Source: Mycolicibacterium neoaurum VKM Ac-1815D
GTDB taxonomy: Bacteria > Actinomycetota > Actinomycetes > Mycobacteriales > Mycobacteriaceae
Assembly: GCF_000317305.3 (NCBI RefSeq)
Contig: NC_023036.2
Span: 2,542,001-2,606,000 of the forward strand
Direction: 5' to 3'
Length of the DNA stretch: 64,000 nucleotides
The translations under genes and the position numbers were made by a program. Each line of letters starts with the position of its first letter. Position 1 is the stretch's first letter. Below are positions 46,229 to 59,299 of this stretch, piece after piece. The notes below the pieces were generated by a model. The model was not told the origin of the DNA and ran no database searches. It was given only the letters and a program-made list of their open reading frames with translations.

Positions 46229-48592
46229 TCAGTCCGACCGTTCCCACGTCCAGCCGGTGATCGACGGGTGGTCTTCGCCGTGTTCGCGGGTGTAGAGACG
46301 GGCTGCCAGCCGGGCGTCGACCATCTCCTGACGGAGCCCGGCGGCGTTACTTCCCAGTCCCGCGACGCGGTCGATCACGTCGATGACCAGGTGGAAACGG
46401 TCCAGATCGTTGAGCATCACCATGTCGAACGGGGTGGTTGTGGTCCCGCGCTCCTTGAACCCGCGAACGTGAAGTTGATCATGATTTCTGCGCCGGTAGG
46501 CAAGGCGGTGGATGAGCCACGGATACCCGTGGTAGGCGAAGATGACCGGTTTGTCGGGCGTGAACAACGCGTCGAACTCGGGATCGGACATGCCGTGCGG
46601 ATGCTCGGAATCCGGTTGTAGACGCATGATGTCGACCACATTGACCACCCGGACCCTCAGGTCGGGCAAGTGGCGACGCAGGATATCCGCTGCGGCAAGG
46701 ATTTCCAGCGTCGGAATGTCGCCGGCGCAGGCCAGCACCACATCGGGTTCGCTGGTATTGGTGCTCGCCCACTCCCAGATGCCGGCCCCGCGGGTGCAGT
46801 GTGCGACGGCCTCGTCCATGGTCAGATAGTTCAGCGCGGGCTGCTTTCCGGCGACGATGACGTTGATGTACTGCCTGCTGCGCAGGCAGTGATCGGCCAC
46901 CGACAGCAGGGTGTTGGCATCCGGCGGCAGGTATACGCGCACGACTTCGGGGCGCTTGTTGGCGACGTGGTCGATGAACCCGGGGTCCTGGTGGGAGGCG
47001 CCGTTGTGATCCTGGCGCCAGACATGCGATGTGAGAAGATAATTCAGCGATGCGATGGGCAGACGCCAGTCGAGGTGGTTGCTGCTGGTCAACCATTTGG
47101 CGTGCTGGTTGGCCATGCTGTCGACGATGTGGATGAAGGCCTCGTAACAGCTGAAGAAACCGTGCCGGCCGGTCAGTAGATAGCCTTCCAGCCACCCCTG
47201 GCACATGTGTTCGGAAAGCACTTCCATGACGCGGCCATCGGGCGCCAGATGCTCGTCATCGGCGGATTGCTCTGCCTGCCAGGCTTTGTCGGTCTTCTCG
47301 AACACCGCGGACAGTCGGTTCGACGCGGTCTCGTCGGGTCCCATCAGGCGGAAGTTATCGGGATTGGCGGCGATCACATCACGCAGATAGGTGCCCAGCA
47401 CCCGGGTCGCCTCAGCGGTGGTGCTCGCCGGACCGGGCACCTCCACGGCGTAGTCCGTGATCGGCGGCAGGTTCAGCTCACGCAGCAGCACACCGCCGTT
47501 GGCGTGCGGATTGGCGCTCATCCGCCGGTCACCAACCGGGGCCAGGACACGTAGTTCGGGGCGCAGGGCACCGGAGGAGTCGAACAACTCCTCGGGCCGA
47601 TAGCTGCTCATCCATTCCCGCAGCGCCTCCAGATGCGCTGCGTTGGTCCGCGTTTCCGACAGTGGCACCTGATGCGCGCGCCAGGTGCCCTCCACCTTAT
47701 TGCCATCCACCTCGTGCGGGCCCGTCCAGCCCTTCGGGGTGCGCAGGATGATCATCGGCCACAGCGGCCGGCCGGTCTGGCCGTCTTCGCGCGCGGCGCG
47801 TTGAATGGCCGCGATCTGGTCGAATGCATCATCGAGAGCGCCTGCCAGCTGCCGGTGCACATCGGCGGGATCATCGCCTGCGACGGTGATCGGGATGTAG
47901 CCGTAACCACGCATCAGGGAATCGAGTTCCTCGGCCGGGATGCGGGCGAGCACCGTCGGGTTGGCGATCTTGTAGCCGTTCAGATGCAGGATCGGCAGCA
48001 CCGCGCCGTCCCGGGCGGGGTCGAGGAACTTGTTGGAATGCCAGCTGGTGGCCAGCGGGCCGGTCTCGGCCTCACCGTCCCCGACCACGGCGGCGACCAC
48101 CAGATCGGGGTTGTCGAAGGCTGCGCCGAACGCGTGCACCAGGGCGTAGCCGAGCTCACCACCCTCGTGGATGGAACCCGGCGTCTCGGCCGCCACGTGG
48201 CTGGGGATGCCGCCAGGAAAGGAGAACTGCCGAAACAGCTTCCGCAGGCCCTCGACGTCCTCGCCGATGCCGGTGTACACCTCCGAATAGGTGCCCTCCA
48301 GGTAGGCGTTGGCCACCAGTCCCGGCCCGCCGTGCCCGGGGCCGGTGATGTAGATGACGTTGGCATCACGCTGCCGGATCACCCGGTTCAGATGCGCATA
48401 GAGCAGGTTGAGACCCGGCGTGGTGCCCCAATGCCCCAGCAGCCGCGGCTTGACGTGTTCGGGCGCCAGGTCCTCGCGCAGCAGCGGATTGTCCAGCAGA
48501 TAGATCTGGCCGACGGACAGATAGTTCGCGGCTCGCCAATACGCGTTCAGCGCGGTGACTTCGTCCTCGGTCAGGGATGCGGATAAAGTCAT
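46229..48592 (-). CDS. xfp: Xylulose-5-phosphate/fructose-6-phosphate phosphoketolase
   Basis: This thiamine-diphosphate enzyme splits xylulose-5-P or fructose-6-P with phosphate to acetyl-phosphate. The 787-residue length is standard. N-terminal '[19 protein letters not shown]', '[20 protein letters not shown]', '[20 protein letters not shown]' and the ThDP motif '[20 protein letters not shown]' are present, as are '[18 protein letters not shown]' and the C-terminal '[17 protein letters not shown]'. It begins at ATG 48592, 41 bp after glgP, indicating an operon that could feed glycogen-derived hexose phosphates into acetyl-P. No acetate kinase or phosphotransacetylase gene is in the window. 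Confidence 0.96.
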   Translation of the reverse strand: MTLSASLTEDEVTALNAYWRAANYLSVGQIYLLDNPLLREDLAPEHVKPRLLGHWGTTPGLNLLYAHLNRVIRQRDANVIYITGPGHGGPGLVANAYLEGTYSEVYTGIGEDVEGLRKLFRQFSFPGGIPSHVAAETPGSIHEGGELGYALVHAFGAAFDNPDLVVAAVVGDGEAETGPLATSWHSNKFLDPARDGAVLPILHLNGYKIANPTVLARIPAEELDSLMRGYGYIPITVAGDDPADVHRQLAGALDDAFDQIAAIQRAAREDGQTGRPLWPMIILRTPKGWTGPHEVDGNKVEGTWRAHQVPLSETRTNAAHLEALREWMSSYRPEELFDSSGALRPELRVLAPVGDRRMSANPHANGGVLLRELNLPPITDYAVEVPGPASTTAEATRVLGTYLRDVIAANPDNFRLMGPDETASNRLSAVFEKTDKAWQAEQSADDEHLAPDGRVMEVLSEHMCQGWLEGYLLTGRHGFFSCYEAFIHIVDSMANQHAKWLTSSNHLDWRLPIASLNYLLTSHVWRQDHNGASHQDPGFIDHVANKRPEVVRVYLPPDANTLLSVADHCLRSRQYINVIVAGKQPALNYLTMDEAVAHCTRGAGIWEWASTNTSEPDVVLACAGDIPTLEILAAADILRRHLPDLRVRVVNVVDIMRLQPDSEHPHGMSDPEFDALFTPDKPVIFAYHGYPWLIHRLAYRRRNHDQLHVRGFKERGTTTTPFDMVMLNDLDRFHLVIDVIDRVAGLGSNAAGLRQEMVDARLAARLYTREHGEDHPSITGWTWERSD

Positions 48593-48633
48593 GATCTAGG
48601 CCTACCACGACTGGCGCGATATAAACACCCGCG

Positions 48634-51126
<2,493 letters not shown>

Positions 51127-51207
51127 GATCGAAGTCTTGCAGCCACGCGCGTACCGCGCGCGCTCAATGCGCGTCGGCCCGGTGAACGGATATGAGACGC
51201 TGCCCGC

Positions 51208-52257
51208 ATGTCCGGTGTGCCCGAACTCGTCGACGTCCTGCCCCAGCATCGGTTCGACGAGCAATCGCTGGCCCGTTTCCTGGGCGGGCACGGTATCGAC
51301 GGTCCGCTGCAGATCCGTCAGTTCCAGGGCGGACAGAGTAACCCGACCTTTCACATCGGCAGTGCGACAGGCGAATTCGTCCTGCGCAAGAAACCGCCCG
51401 GCGTGCTGCTACCCAAGGCGCACGATGTGGCACGCGAGTACCGGGTGATGTCCGCGCTGGCCGACAGCGCGGTCCCGGTGCCCAGGATGCGGGTGTTGTG
51501 CACCGACGACTCGGTGCTGGGCACCCCGTTCTTCGTGATGGACCATGTGCCGGGCCGGATTTTCGCCGACCGGGTGCTGCGCGAGGGCACACCCGCCGAG
51601 CGGGCCGCGGTCTATGCGGACCTGGCCAGGGTGCTGGCCGCCCTGCACACCGTGGACTGGCGGTCGGCGGGGCTGTCCGACTTCGGGCGCCCCGACGGTT
51701 ATCTGGCGCGGCAGGTGGCGCTGTGGACCAGGACCTGGGAGACCGTCAAGGTCGAGGAGTGCGCCGAGATGGACCGGCTGGCGGCATGGCTGCCCGCGCA
51801 CCTGCCTAGCACCGACGAGGCCTGTATCGCCCACGGTGACTACCGTCTGGGCAATTTGCTGCTGCATCCCACCGAACCACGCATCGTCGCCGTGCTGGAC
51901 TGGGAGCTGTCCACCATCGGCCATCCGCTGGCCGATCTCGGCTATGCGGCGATGACCTACCACCTGCCCGGTGACAGCGACCCGCTGATGGGGGTGGCGG
52001 GGGAGGACCTGACCGGCACCGGGATCCCGGACGAATCCGCCTTCGTCGCCGAGTACTGCCGCCACGCCGGCCGCGAGATCCCGCATAATCTGCCGATTTT
52101 CGTCATCTTCTCGATGTTCCGGTTGGCCGCGATCGTGGCGGGGGTGTGGCGGCGCGGTCTGGACGGTAATGCCGCCGACTCCCGCGCAGGCACCGAGTTG
52201 TTCCGCACCCGCTACCGCGGGTTGGCCGAACGGGCCTGGGCACTGGCCGGTGGGTGA
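51208..52257 (+). CDS. Aminoglycoside phosphotransferase (APH)-fold protein, ACAD10/FadE36-like
   Basis: This 349-residue kinase-fold protein is of the type often linked to acyl-CoA metabolism. Motifs are 'QFQGGQSNPTFHIGSATGEF' (nucleotide loop), 'FVLRKKPPGVLLPKAHDVAR' (Lys), 'CIAHGDYRLGNLLLHPTEPR' (catalytic loop H-G-D-x-R-x-x-N) and 'AVLDWELSTIGHPLADLGY' (metal Asp). It is unlikely to act on antibiotics; relatives phosphorylate hydroxyacyl-CoA intermediates. It is divergent from glgP (81 bp). ATG 51208. Confidence 0.87.
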   Translation: MSGVPELVDVLPQHRFDEQSLARFLGGHGIDGPLQIRQFQGGQSNPTFHIGSATGEFVLRKKPPGVLLPKAHDVAREYRVMSALADSAVPVPRMRVLCTDDSVLGTPFFVMDHVPGRIFADRVLREGTPAERAAVYADLARVLAALHTVDWRSAGLSDFGRPDGYLARQVALWTRTWETVKVEECAEMDRLAAWLPAHLPSTDEACIAHGDYRLGNLLLHPTEPRIVAVLDWELSTIGHPLADLGYAAMTYHLPGDSDPLMGVAGEDLTGTGIPDESAFVAEYCRHAGREIPHNLPIFVIFSMFRLAAIVAGVWRRGLDGNAADSRAGTELFRTRYRGLAERAWALAGG

Positions 52258-52268
52258 GTGAGCGTCCG

Positions 52269-52742
52269 CTACACCGTGGTCAGATAGCGGCGGGTGATCA
52301 CCCGCTGGGCCAGCCGGGTCACCGGACCGCCCAGCTTGCTCCACCACGTCGCGTGCCTGGAAAAGGCGGTCACCTCGGCATGGACCGAACCGTCGGTGGG
52401 GTCGTAGCGGACCGCGAACAGTTCCTCGCCGGTCTCCGGGTGCCCCGGCAATGTCCCGTAGGCGAAGCCACGCCGGTCCGGTTCGTCGAGCAGATAGACC
52501 ACCCGGCACGGTGCTCGCAGCGGCCAGAAACCCACGGTCACCTCGACCCCGACGGCGGCCGATGCGGCATCGGCATGTACCAGCACCCCCGCGCCGCGCT
52601 GCATGCCCCAGTGCAGGACGGCATCGGCGGCCTCTTCGAAACGGGCGCGCCCGTGCCCGATGACCGCGGAGACCCCGACGTGCTGGTATCCGGCGGGTAG
52701 CGGGCCCCTGGTGGCACCCACCTCGGCATAGGTCAGATCCAT
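52269..52742 (-). CDS. DUF1990 family protein
   Basis: This 157-residue protein of the DUF1990 family has 'LTYAEVGATRGPLPAGYQHV', 'GRARFEEAADAVLHWGMQRG', 'VVYLLDEPDRRGFAYGTLPG' and 'FSRHATWWSKLGGPVTRLAQ'. The fold is thought to be SRPBCC-like, with possible lipid binding; no activity is known. ATG 52742 is chosen; the frame upstream overlaps the divergent thioesterase gene start. The stop lies 11 bp from the convergent APH gene. Confidence 0.87.
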   Translation of the reverse strand: MDLTYAEVGATRGPLPAGYQHVGVSAVIGHGRARFEEAADAVLHWGMQRGAGVLVHADAASAAVGVEVTVGFWPLRAPCRVVYLLDEPDRRGFAYGTLPGHPETGEELFAVRYDPTDGSVHAEVTAFSRHATWWSKLGGPVTRLAQRVITRRYLTTV

Positions 52743-52803
52743 CCCTGCCACTATCGCAGGCGCGTGCGCTGCGGCGGCGCGGTCGTGCAATAACGTGACA
52801 GCC

Positions 52804-53421
52804 GTGACCACCGGCAACGCGCACCCCGGCGGCGGATTCAATCCGCCCGAACCGACCGACAAGGGTGGCCCCGACTACGGACGTTTCGTCGAAGCGGTCC
52901 GCACGCTGCAGGACCACGCGCGGGCGGCCGACGCGCCCGACGAGGTGATCAGCGAAGCGGCCGATCTGGTCGAGAAGGTCTCGGCATTGCTGGCGCCCTA
53001 CGAGGCCGACGAATGGCACTCCCCGTCGGGGCGCAGGCTCGACCTGCCCAACCGGGGCAACATCATGTCGGTCCCGATGGATCTGCGCGTCGCCGACGAC
53101 CGGGTCACCGGCACCGTGCTGTTCCGCCGCTACCACCTCGGCCGCAACAGTGCCGTGCACGGCGGCGTGCTCGGGCTGCTGTTCGACTCACTGCTCGGGT
53201 TCACCACCGCCAAGCTCACCAAGAGCCTCTTCCAGCGCACCGCGCATCTGGGTATCGACTACCGCAAGATCGTTCCCATCGGCCGCGAGCTGCAGGTCGA
53301 CGCGGGTATCGACCGTATCGACGGGCGCAAGATCTTCGTCAGCGGTCGGCTGCTCGACGGTGCCGAGGTGCTGACCGAGGCCGACGCGCTGTTCGTGCGA
53401 CTGAAGCCGGGGCAGCCGTGA
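52804..53421 (+). CDS. Hotdog-fold (PaaI-type) thioesterase
   Basis: This 205-residue protein has a helical N-terminal extension of about 75 residues and a C-terminal hotdog domain: 'MDLRVADDRVTGTVLFRRYH', 'GRNSAVHGGVLGLLFDSLLG' (the H-G-G-x motif), 'RTAHLGIDYRKIVPIG' and 'SGRLLDGAEVLTEADALFVR'. It probably hydrolyses acyl-CoA. GTG 52804 is preferred because TAACGT lies seven bases upstream (leaderless); GTG 52795 is the alternative. It overlaps the next gene by 4 bp. Confidence 0.85.
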   Translation: MTTGNAHPGGGFNPPEPTDKGGPDYGRFVEAVRTLQDHARAADAPDEVISEAADLVEKVSALLAPYEADEWHSPSGRRLDLPNRGNIMSVPMDLRVADDRVTGTVLFRRYHLGRNSAVHGGVLGLLFDSLLGFTTAKLTKSLFQRTAHLGIDYRKIVPIGRELQVDAGIDRIDGRKIFVSGRLLDGAEVLTEADALFVRLKPGQP

Positions 53422-53843
53422 CCGACACCGGTAAGCACGACAAGCGGGCGTGGGCGCGGTGGCGCGACAAGCTGCGTGACCGCCCGGTGGCCGACCTGGT
53501 CTACCGAACGGTGGTGGGCGTGGTCGGCACGCTGGTGCTGATCGTCGGCATCATCGCCATCCCGTACCCGGGCCCCGGGTGGGCCATCGTGTTCTTGGGG
53601 CTGGGAATTCTGGCCACCGAGTTCCGCGCCGCGCAGGTCGTCCTGCATTGGGTGCGTATCCGCTACGACAGGGCGATGGCCTGGTTCGGCAGACAGCACA
53701 TCGCGGTGAAGGCACTGAGTGCGCTGCTGACGGCGGCCTTCGTCATCGCATCGCTGTGGCTGTTCGGGGCGCTCGCGCTGGTCGCCGGCTGGGTCGGAAT
53801 CGATTGGTCCTGGCTGAAGAGCCCGATCGGCATCGGGTCGTAG
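53418..53843 (+). CDS. TIGR02611-type small membrane protein (PGPGW motif)
   Basis: This 141-residue membrane protein contains 'VVGTLVLIVGIIAIPYPGPG' and 'WAIVFLGLGILATEFRAAQV', the conserved P-G-P-G-W signature of an actinobacterial family of unknown function, then a third and possibly fourth span near the C-terminus ('ALSALLTAAFVIASLWLFGA'). The GTG at 53418 overlaps the thioesterase stop (GTGA), so it is translationally coupled. It ends 66 bp before thrS. Confidence 0.85.
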   Translation: MTDTGKHDKRAWARWRDKLRDRPVADLVYRTVVGVVGTLVLIVGIIAIPYPGPGWAIVFLGLGILATEFRAAQVVLHWVRIRYDRAMAWFGRQHIAVKALSALLTAAFVIASLWLFGALALVAGWVGIDWSWLKSPIGIGS

Positions 53844-53909
53844 GTATTGCGCTGGCCCAACCCCGATAGCATGGTCGCGATTCACTCGAGCCGATGAGGA
53901 GATCCACCG

Positions 53910-55964
53910 ATGACCGCCGCCGCCAGTAAAGCCCCCGCAGCCCCGATCCGGGTTGCTGCCGGGACTACCGCCGGGGCGGCGGTGCGCGAGGCGGGACTGC
54001 CCGAGCGCGGCGCGCCCGACGCCATCGTCGTCGTGCGTGACGCCGAGGGCCGGCTGCGCGACCTGAGCTGGTCGCCGGACACCGACGTCGACGTCGAGCC
54101 GGTGGCCGCCGACACCGAGGACGGCCGAAGCGTCATCCGGCACTCGTGCGCCCACGTGCTGGCCCAAGCGGTGCAAGAGCTCTTCCCGCAGGCCAAGCTG
54201 GGCATCGGCCCGCCCATCACCGACGGCTTCTACTACGACTTCGACGTCGCCGAACCGTTCACCCCCGAGGACCTGGCCAAGCTGGAGAAGCGGATGGCCA
54301 AGATCATCAAGGATGGTCAGCTGTTCTCGCGGCGCGTCTACGAGTCCAAAGAGCAGGCGCGCGAAGAGCTTTCCGGTGAGCCCTACAAGCTCGAACTGGT
54401 CGACGACAAGTCCGGTGCCGACGACCCCGAGGTGATGGAGGTCGGTGGCGACGAGCTGACCGCCTACGACAACCTCAACCCGCGCACCAAGGAACGCATC
54501 TGGGGCGATCTGTGCCGCGGCCCGCACATCCCGACCACCCGCTACATCCCGGCGTTCAAACTGACCCGTAGCAGCGCGGCCTACTGGCGCGGCAATCAGG
54601 CCAACGCGAGTCTGCAGCGGGTGTACGGCACCGCATGGGAGTCCCAGGAAGCCCTCGACAAGCATCTGGAGCTCATCGAGGAGGCGCAGCGTCGCGATCA
54701 CCGCAAGCTCGGCGTCGAGCTGGACCTGTTCAGCTTCCCCGACGAGCTCGGCTCGGGACTGCCCGTCTTCCACCCCAAAGGCGGCATCATCCGCAAGGAA
54801 CTGGAGGACTACTCGCGGCGCAAGCACGAGCAGGCCGGCTACCAGTTCGTCAACACCCCGCACATCACCAAGGAAAATCTCTACATCACCTCGGGGCACC
54901 TGGAGTGGTACGCCGACGGCATGTTCCCGCCGATGCAGATCGACGCCGAGTACAACGAGGACGGCACGGTCCGCAAGCCCGGCCAGGACTACTACCTGAA
55001 GCCGATGAACTGCCCCATGCACCACCTGATCTACCGGTCGCGGGGCCGCTCCTACCGCGAGTTGCCGCTGCGGCTCTTCGAGTTCGGATCGGTGTACCGC
55101 TACGAGAAGTCCGGCGTGGTGCACGGCCTGACCCGGGTGCGCGGCATGACCCAGGACGATGCGCACATCTACACCACCCGCGAGCAGATGCGCGATGAGC
55201 TGACCTCACTGCTGCAGTTCGTGCTCGACCTGCTGTCCGACTACGGCCTCGACGATTTCTACCTGGAGCTCTCGACCAGGGACCCGGAGAAGTCCGTCGG
55301 TTCCGACGAGTTGTGGGAGGAGGCCACCGCCACGCTGCGCGAGGTGGCCGAGGCCTCCGGGCTGGACCTGGTGCCCGACCCGGGCGGCGCCGCCTTCTAC
55401 GGTCCCAAGATCTCGGTACAGGTCAAGGACGCGTTGGGCCGTAACTGGCAGATGTCGACCATCCAGCTCGATTTCAACATGCCCGACCGGTTCGAGTTGG
55501 AATACACCGCCCCGGACGGTAGCAGGCAGCGCCCCGTGCTGATCCACCGCGCGCTGTTCGGTTCCATCGAGCGGTTCTTCGGGGTGCTCACCGAGCATTA
55601 CGCCGGTGCGTTCCCGGCATGGCTCGCGCCGGTACAGGTGGTCGGGGTGCCCGTCGCCGACGCGCACCTTCCGTACCTGGAAGATGTTGCCGCGCAACTG
55701 CGTTCCCGCGGGGTGCGGGTCGAGGTGGACGGCAGTGACGACCGGATGGCCAAGAAGATCGTCAACCACACCAACCAGCGGGTGCCGTTCATGCTGCTGG
55801 CCGGTGACAAGGACGTCGACGCCGGGGCGGTCAGCTTCCGGTTCGGCGACCGCACCCAGGTCAACGGGATCGCCCGCGACGCCGCCGTGGACGCGATCGT
55901 CGACTGGATCGCCCGCCGCGAGAACGTCACTCCCACCGCGGATCTGCTGTCGGTGCCGACATGA
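53910..55964 (+). CDS. thrS: Threonyl-tRNA synthetase
   Basis: ThrRS charges tRNA-Thr. The 684-residue protein has the standard domains: TGS (1-70, '[20 protein letters not shown]'), the editing domain with '[20 protein letters not shown]' (H-x3-H), and a class II catalytic domain with '[20 protein letters not shown]' (zinc Cys), motif 2 '[18 protein letters not shown]', '[16 protein letters not shown]' and motif 3 '[15 protein letters not shown]'. The anticodon-binding domain is C-terminal ('[20 protein letters not shown]'). ATG 53910 follows GAGGAG. It opens the operon with the HIT, pgsA, patA and pimA genes through 4-bp overlaps. Confidence 0.97.
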   Translation: MTAAASKAPAAPIRVAAGTTAGAAVREAGLPERGAPDAIVVVRDAEGRLRDLSWSPDTDVDVEPVAADTEDGRSVIRHSCAHVLAQAVQELFPQAKLGIGPPITDGFYYDFDVAEPFTPEDLAKLEKRMAKIIKDGQLFSRRVYESKEQAREELSGEPYKLELVDDKSGADDPEVMEVGGDELTAYDNLNPRTKERIWGDLCRGPHIPTTRYIPAFKLTRSSAAYWRGNQANASLQRVYGTAWESQEALDKHLELIEEAQRRDHRKLGVELDLFSFPDELGSGLPVFHPKGGIIRKELEDYSRRKHEQAGYQFVNTPHITKENLYITSGHLEWYADGMFPPMQIDAEYNEDGTVRKPGQDYYLKPMNCPMHHLIYRSRGRSYRELPLRLFEFGSVYRYEKSGVVHGLTRVRGMTQDDAHIYTTREQMRDELTSLLQFVLDLLSDYGLDDFYLELSTRDPEKSVGSDELWEEATATLREVAEASGLDLVPDPGGAAFYGPKISVQVKDALGRNWQMSTIQLDFNMPDRFELEYTAPDGSRQRPVLIHRALFGSIERFFGVLTEHYAGAFPAWLAPVQVVGVPVADAHLPYLEDVAAQLRSRGVRVEVDGSDDRMAKKIVNHTNQRVPFMLLAGDKDVDAGAVSFRFGDRTQVNGIARDAAVDAIVDWIARRENVTPTADLLSVPT

Positions 55965-56545
55965 GCGAGGACTCCGACGGCAACGACGCGATAGTCGACA
56001 CCGGGGTCGGTGACCCCGACCATCTACAGCGGTTGTGGACTCCGCACCGGATGAGCTACATCGCCGAGTCGCCCATGAAGAAGGGTTCCGGTTCGGCACT
56101 GTCGACGGAACCGTTCACCGACATCCCCGCGATGTCGGACGAGGACGGCCTGATGGTGGCGCGCGGTGAACTGGTGTACGCGGTACTCAATCTGTACCCC
56201 TACAACCCGGGTCACCTCATGGTGGTGCCCTATCGGCGGGTGTCCGAGCTGGAAGACCTGAGCACCGACGAGACCGCCGAGTTGATGGCCTTCACCCAGA
56301 AGGCCATTCGGGTGATCAAGGCGGTGTCCCGCCCACACGGTTTCAACGTCGGGCTGAACCTCGGCACCTCGGCGGGCGGATCGCTGGCCGAACACCTGCA
56401 CATGCACGTCGTGCCCCGCTGGGGCGGGGACGCCAACTTCATCACCATCATCGGCGGGTCGAAGGTGATCCCGCAGCTGCTGGGGGAGACCCGCACACTG
56501 CTGGCCGACGAATGGGCCAGGCAGGCGGAGCAGTCCCAGCCATGA
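55961..56545 (+). CDS. HIT-family protein, diadenosine tetraphosphate phosphorylase-like
   Basis: This 194-residue HIT protein has '[20 protein letters not shown]', '[20 protein letters not shown]' and the catalytic triad '[20 protein letters not shown]' (H-x-H-x-H). The M. tuberculosis counterpart Rv2613c is reported to be an Ap4A phosphorylase. A link to ThrRS is logical, as aminoacyl-tRNA synthetases make Ap4A. ATG 55961 overlaps thrS and its TGA overlaps pgsA. Confidence 0.9.
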   Translation: MSEDSDGNDAIVDTGVGDPDHLQRLWTPHRMSYIAESPMKKGSGSALSTEPFTDIPAMSDEDGLMVARGELVYAVLNLYPYNPGHLMVVPYRRVSELEDLSTDETAELMAFTQKAIRVIKAVSRPHGFNVGLNLGTSAGGSLAEHLHMHVVPRWGGDANFITIIGGSKVIPQLLGETRTLLADEWARQAEQSQP

Positions 56546-57198
56546 GCAACTTCTACCTGATGACCCGGGCGGCCTACACCAAGATTTCGGGACCGGTCGC
56601 CAGGGCGGCACTGCGCACCGGGCTCACCCCGGACAGCATCACCATCCTCGGGACTGCCGGCTCCATCGTGGCGGCACTGACGCTGTACCCGATGGGACAG
56701 CTGTGGTGGGGCTCGGTGGCGGTGTTCTTCTTCGTGCTGGCCGACATGCTCGATGGGGCGATGGCCCGAGAACGTGGTGGTGGAACGCGATTCGGCGCCG
56801 TGCTGGACGCGACCTGTGACCGCCTCAGCGACGGTGCGATATTCGGCGGACTGGTGTGGTGGGCGGCATTCAGCGCCCACAACACCGCCCTGGTGGTGGC
56901 CGGACTGATCTGCTTGGTCACCTCCCAGGTCATCTCGTATATCAAGGCCCGCGCCGAGGCCAGCGGTCTACGCGGTGACGGTGGCATCATCGAACGCCCG
57001 GAACGGCTGGTCATCGTGCTGATGGGCGCCGGATTCGCTGGGCTGTTCGGGTTGCCGATCCTGCTGGACGTGGCGATGTGGGGTCTCGCGGTCGCCAGCC
57101 TGGTGACCCTGGCGCAGCGGTTGCATGCCGTGCGGACCTCGCCGGGGGCGATGGATTCGCTGCCGGCCCCGGCCGAACCCGCCGAGGACGGTCAGTGA
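56542..57198 (+). CDS. pgsA: Phosphatidylinositol phosphate synthase
   Basis: PgsA1 makes archaetidyl-like phosphatidylinositol phosphate from CDP-diacylglycerol and inositol-1-phosphate in the membrane. The 218-residue protein has five or six spans and the full CDP-alcohol phosphotransferase signature 'DMLDGAMARERGGGTRFGAV' continuing to 'LDATCDR' (D-x2-D-G-x2-A-R-x8-G-x3-D-x3-D). ATG 56542 overlaps the HIT gene stop. The downstream patA and pimA act on its product, so the operon covers the first steps of phosphatidylinositol mannoside synthesis. Matches Rv2612c. Confidence 0.95.
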   Translation: MSNFYLMTRAAYTKISGPVARAALRTGLTPDSITILGTAGSIVAALTLYPMGQLWWGSVAVFFFVLADMLDGAMARERGGGTRFGAVLDATCDRLSDGAIFGGLVWWAAFSAHNTALVVAGLICLVTSQVISYIKARAEASGLRGDGGIIERPERLVIVLMGAGFAGLFGLPILLDVAMWGLAVASLVTLAQRLHAVRTSPGAMDSLPAPAEPAEDGQ

Positions 57199-58145
57199 GC
57201 ACGCCGTCGGCGGGACTGCCGAACGTGCGCGGTTTCCGGGTGCCGCTCGGCGGTCAGCTGTCCGACCTCGGGTACGCGGCGGGCTGGCAACTGGTGCGCG
57301 CCATGCCGGAGTTCGCGGCCCGCAACATGTTCGACGCGGGTGCGCTCTATGCAGCGCGCGGCGGCGGCCCCGCCCAGTTGCGCAAGAATCTGGCGCGTGT
57401 CATCGGGGTGCCGTCCCACCAGGTACCCGACGCCTTGGTCCGCGCCTCGCTGGCCTCCTACGGCCGGTATTGGCGCGAGGCGTTCCGGCTGCCGTCGATG
57501 GACCATGCCGCGGTGGCCGCGCGAGTGCAGGAACGTGTGGAGGGCCACCTCCATGTCGAGCAGGCGCTGCAGGCCGGCCGTGGGGTGGTGCTGGCGCTGC
57601 CGCACAGCGGTAACTGGGATATCGCCGGGGTATGGATGACCAACACCTACGGTCGGTTCGCCACCGTCGCCGAGCGGCTCAAACCCGAATCCCTGTACAA
57701 CAGGTTCGTCGCCTACCGCGAGAGCCTGGGCTTCGAGGTGCTGCCGCTGACCGGTGGACCCCGCCCACCCTCGGAGATCCTGCAGCAACGGTTGCGCGAC
57801 AACGGAATCGTCTGCCTGATGTCCGACCGCGACCTGACCCGGTCCGGTGTCCCGGTGTCCTTCTTCGGTGAGCAGACCCGGTTGCCGTCGGGTCCGGCGA
57901 GGCTGGCGTGTGACACCGGTGCGGCCTTGCTGCCCACCCACACGTGGTTCGACGGTGACGGATGGGGCCTGCGGATCCACGCCCCGCTGGATACCTCCTC
58001 GGGTGATATCGCAGTGATCACCCAGGCGATGGCCGACCTGTTCGCCGACGGTATCGCCGAACACCCCGAGGATTGGCACATGCTGCAGCCGCAGTGGCTC
58101 GCCGATCTGTCGGCCGAGCGGCGCGCTCGCCTCGAAGGAAGCTAG
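57195..58145 (+). CDS. patA: Phosphatidylinositol mannoside acyltransferase PatA
   Basis: PatA transfers palmitoyl from CoA to the mannose of PIM1/PIM2 at the inner leaflet of the plasma membrane. The 316-residue protein has the lysophospholipid acyltransferase-type H-x4-D motif 'LALPHSGNWDIAGVWMTN', 'ENALSA'-free core segments 'TVAERLKPESLYNRFVAYRE', 'GIVCLMSDRDLTRSGVPVSF' and 'RLPSGPARLACDTGAALLPT'. The GTG at 57195 overlaps the pgsA stop. pimA follows after eight bases. Corresponds to Rv2611c. Confidence 0.94.
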   Translation: MSTPSAGLPNVRGFRVPLGGQLSDLGYAAGWQLVRAMPEFAARNMFDAGALYAARGGGPAQLRKNLARVIGVPSHQVPDALVRASLASYGRYWREAFRLPSMDHAAVAARVQERVEGHLHVEQALQAGRGVVLALPHSGNWDIAGVWMTNTYGRFATVAERLKPESLYNRFVAYRESLGFEVLPLTGGPRPPSEILQQRLRDNGIVCLMSDRDLTRSGVPVSFFGEQTRLPSGPARLACDTGAALLPTHTWFDGDGWGLRIHAPLDTSSGDIAVITQAMADLFADGIAEHPEDWHMLQPQWLADLSAERRARLEGS

Positions 58146-58153
58146 GGGAGCGC

Positions 58154-59299
58154 ATGCGCATCGGGATGGTGTGCCCGTACTCGTTCGACGTACACGGTGG
58201 TGTCCAGGCGCACGTGCTGCAGTTGGCCGAGGTCTTCCGCGCCCAGGGCCACGAGGTCAGTGTGCTGGCCCCGGCCTCCCCACATGTCAGCCTGCCCGAG
58301 TACGTCGTCTCCGGCGGCCGGGCCGTTCCGATCCCGTACAACGGTTCGGTGGCGCGGCTGCGCTTCGGCCCGGCCACCCACCGCAAGGTCAAGAGGTGGC
58401 TCATCGACGGCCAGTTCGACGTGCTGCATCTGCACGAACCGAACGCGCCGAGCGTCTCGATGCTCGCGTTGATGATCGCCGAGGGGCCCATCGTCGCGAC
58501 CTTCCACACCTCGACGACGAAGTCGTTGACGCTCAGCGTCTTTCAGGGAATGTTGCGCCCGCTGAACGAGAAGATCGTCGGCCGCATCGCGGTGTCCGAT
58601 CTGGCCAGGCGCTGGCAGATGGAGGCCCTCGGCTCGGATGCGGTGGAGATTCCCAACGGGCTCAACGTCGCCGAGTTCGCCGACGCGCCACCGCTGGACG
58701 GTTACCCGCGACCGGGGCGGGCGGTCCTGTTCCTCGGCCGCTTCGACGAGCCGCGCAAGGGGATGGCGGTGCTGCTGGGGGCTCTGCCGCGGCTGGTCGA
58801 GCGGTTTCCCGATATCGAGGTGCTGATCGTCGGTCGTGGGGACGAGGACGAATTGTCCGAGCAGGCCGGCGCATACGCGCGCAATCTGCGTTTCCTCGGT
58901 GCGGTGGATGATGCGACCAAGGCGTCGGCCTTGCGCAGCGCCGACGTGTACTGCGCACCGAACACCGGCGGTGAGAGCTTCGGCATCGTCCTGGTGGAGG
59001 CGATGGCGGCGGGCACCGCCGTGGTCGCCAGCGATCTGGACGCCTTCGGACGGGTGCTCGAAGGGGGAAAGGCCGGTCGGTTGGTGGCCGTCGACGACAC
59101 CGATGCATTGGCCGACGGTCTGATCGAGGTCCTCGGCGATGACGAGATCCGGCACGGGTACGTCGCCGCCGCCGCCGCGGCCGTGCGCCGCTATGACTGG
59201 TCGGTGGTGGCCGGCGAGATCATGCGCGTGTACGAGACGGTCAGTGGCTCCGGTAACAAGGTGCAGGTCGCGGGTACGGCGGGCCGGAGCACCGCATGA
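58154..59299 (+). CDS. pimA: Phosphatidylinositol alpha-mannosyltransferase PimA
   Basis: PimA adds the first mannose from GDP-mannose to phosphatidylinositol on the cytoplasmic side. The 381-residue GT4 enzyme begins 'MRIGMVCPYSFDVHGGVQAH' (donor/acceptor loop), has 'DVLHLHEPNAPSVSMLALM' (catalytic His region), 'VEIPNGLNVAEF' and the nucleotide-binding 'NTGGESFGIVLVEAMAAGTA' (E-x7-E motif). ATG 58154 follows GGGGAG. The stop overlaps the Nudix gene start. Confidence 0.96.
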   Translation: MRIGMVCPYSFDVHGGVQAHVLQLAEVFRAQGHEVSVLAPASPHVSLPEYVVSGGRAVPIPYNGSVARLRFGPATHRKVKRWLIDGQFDVLHLHEPNAPSVSMLALMIAEGPIVATFHTSTTKSLTLSVFQGMLRPLNEKIVGRIAVSDLARRWQMEALGSDAVEIPNGLNVAEFADAPPLDGYPRPGRAVLFLGRFDEPRKGMAVLLGALPRLVERFPDIEVLIVGRGDEDELSEQAGAYARNLRFLGAVDDATKASALRSADVYCAPNTGGESFGIVLVEAMAAGTAVVASDLDAFGRVLEGGKAGRLVAVDDTDALADGLIEVLGDDEIRHGYVAAAAAAVRRYDWSVVAGEIMRVYETVSGSGNKVQVAGTAGRSTA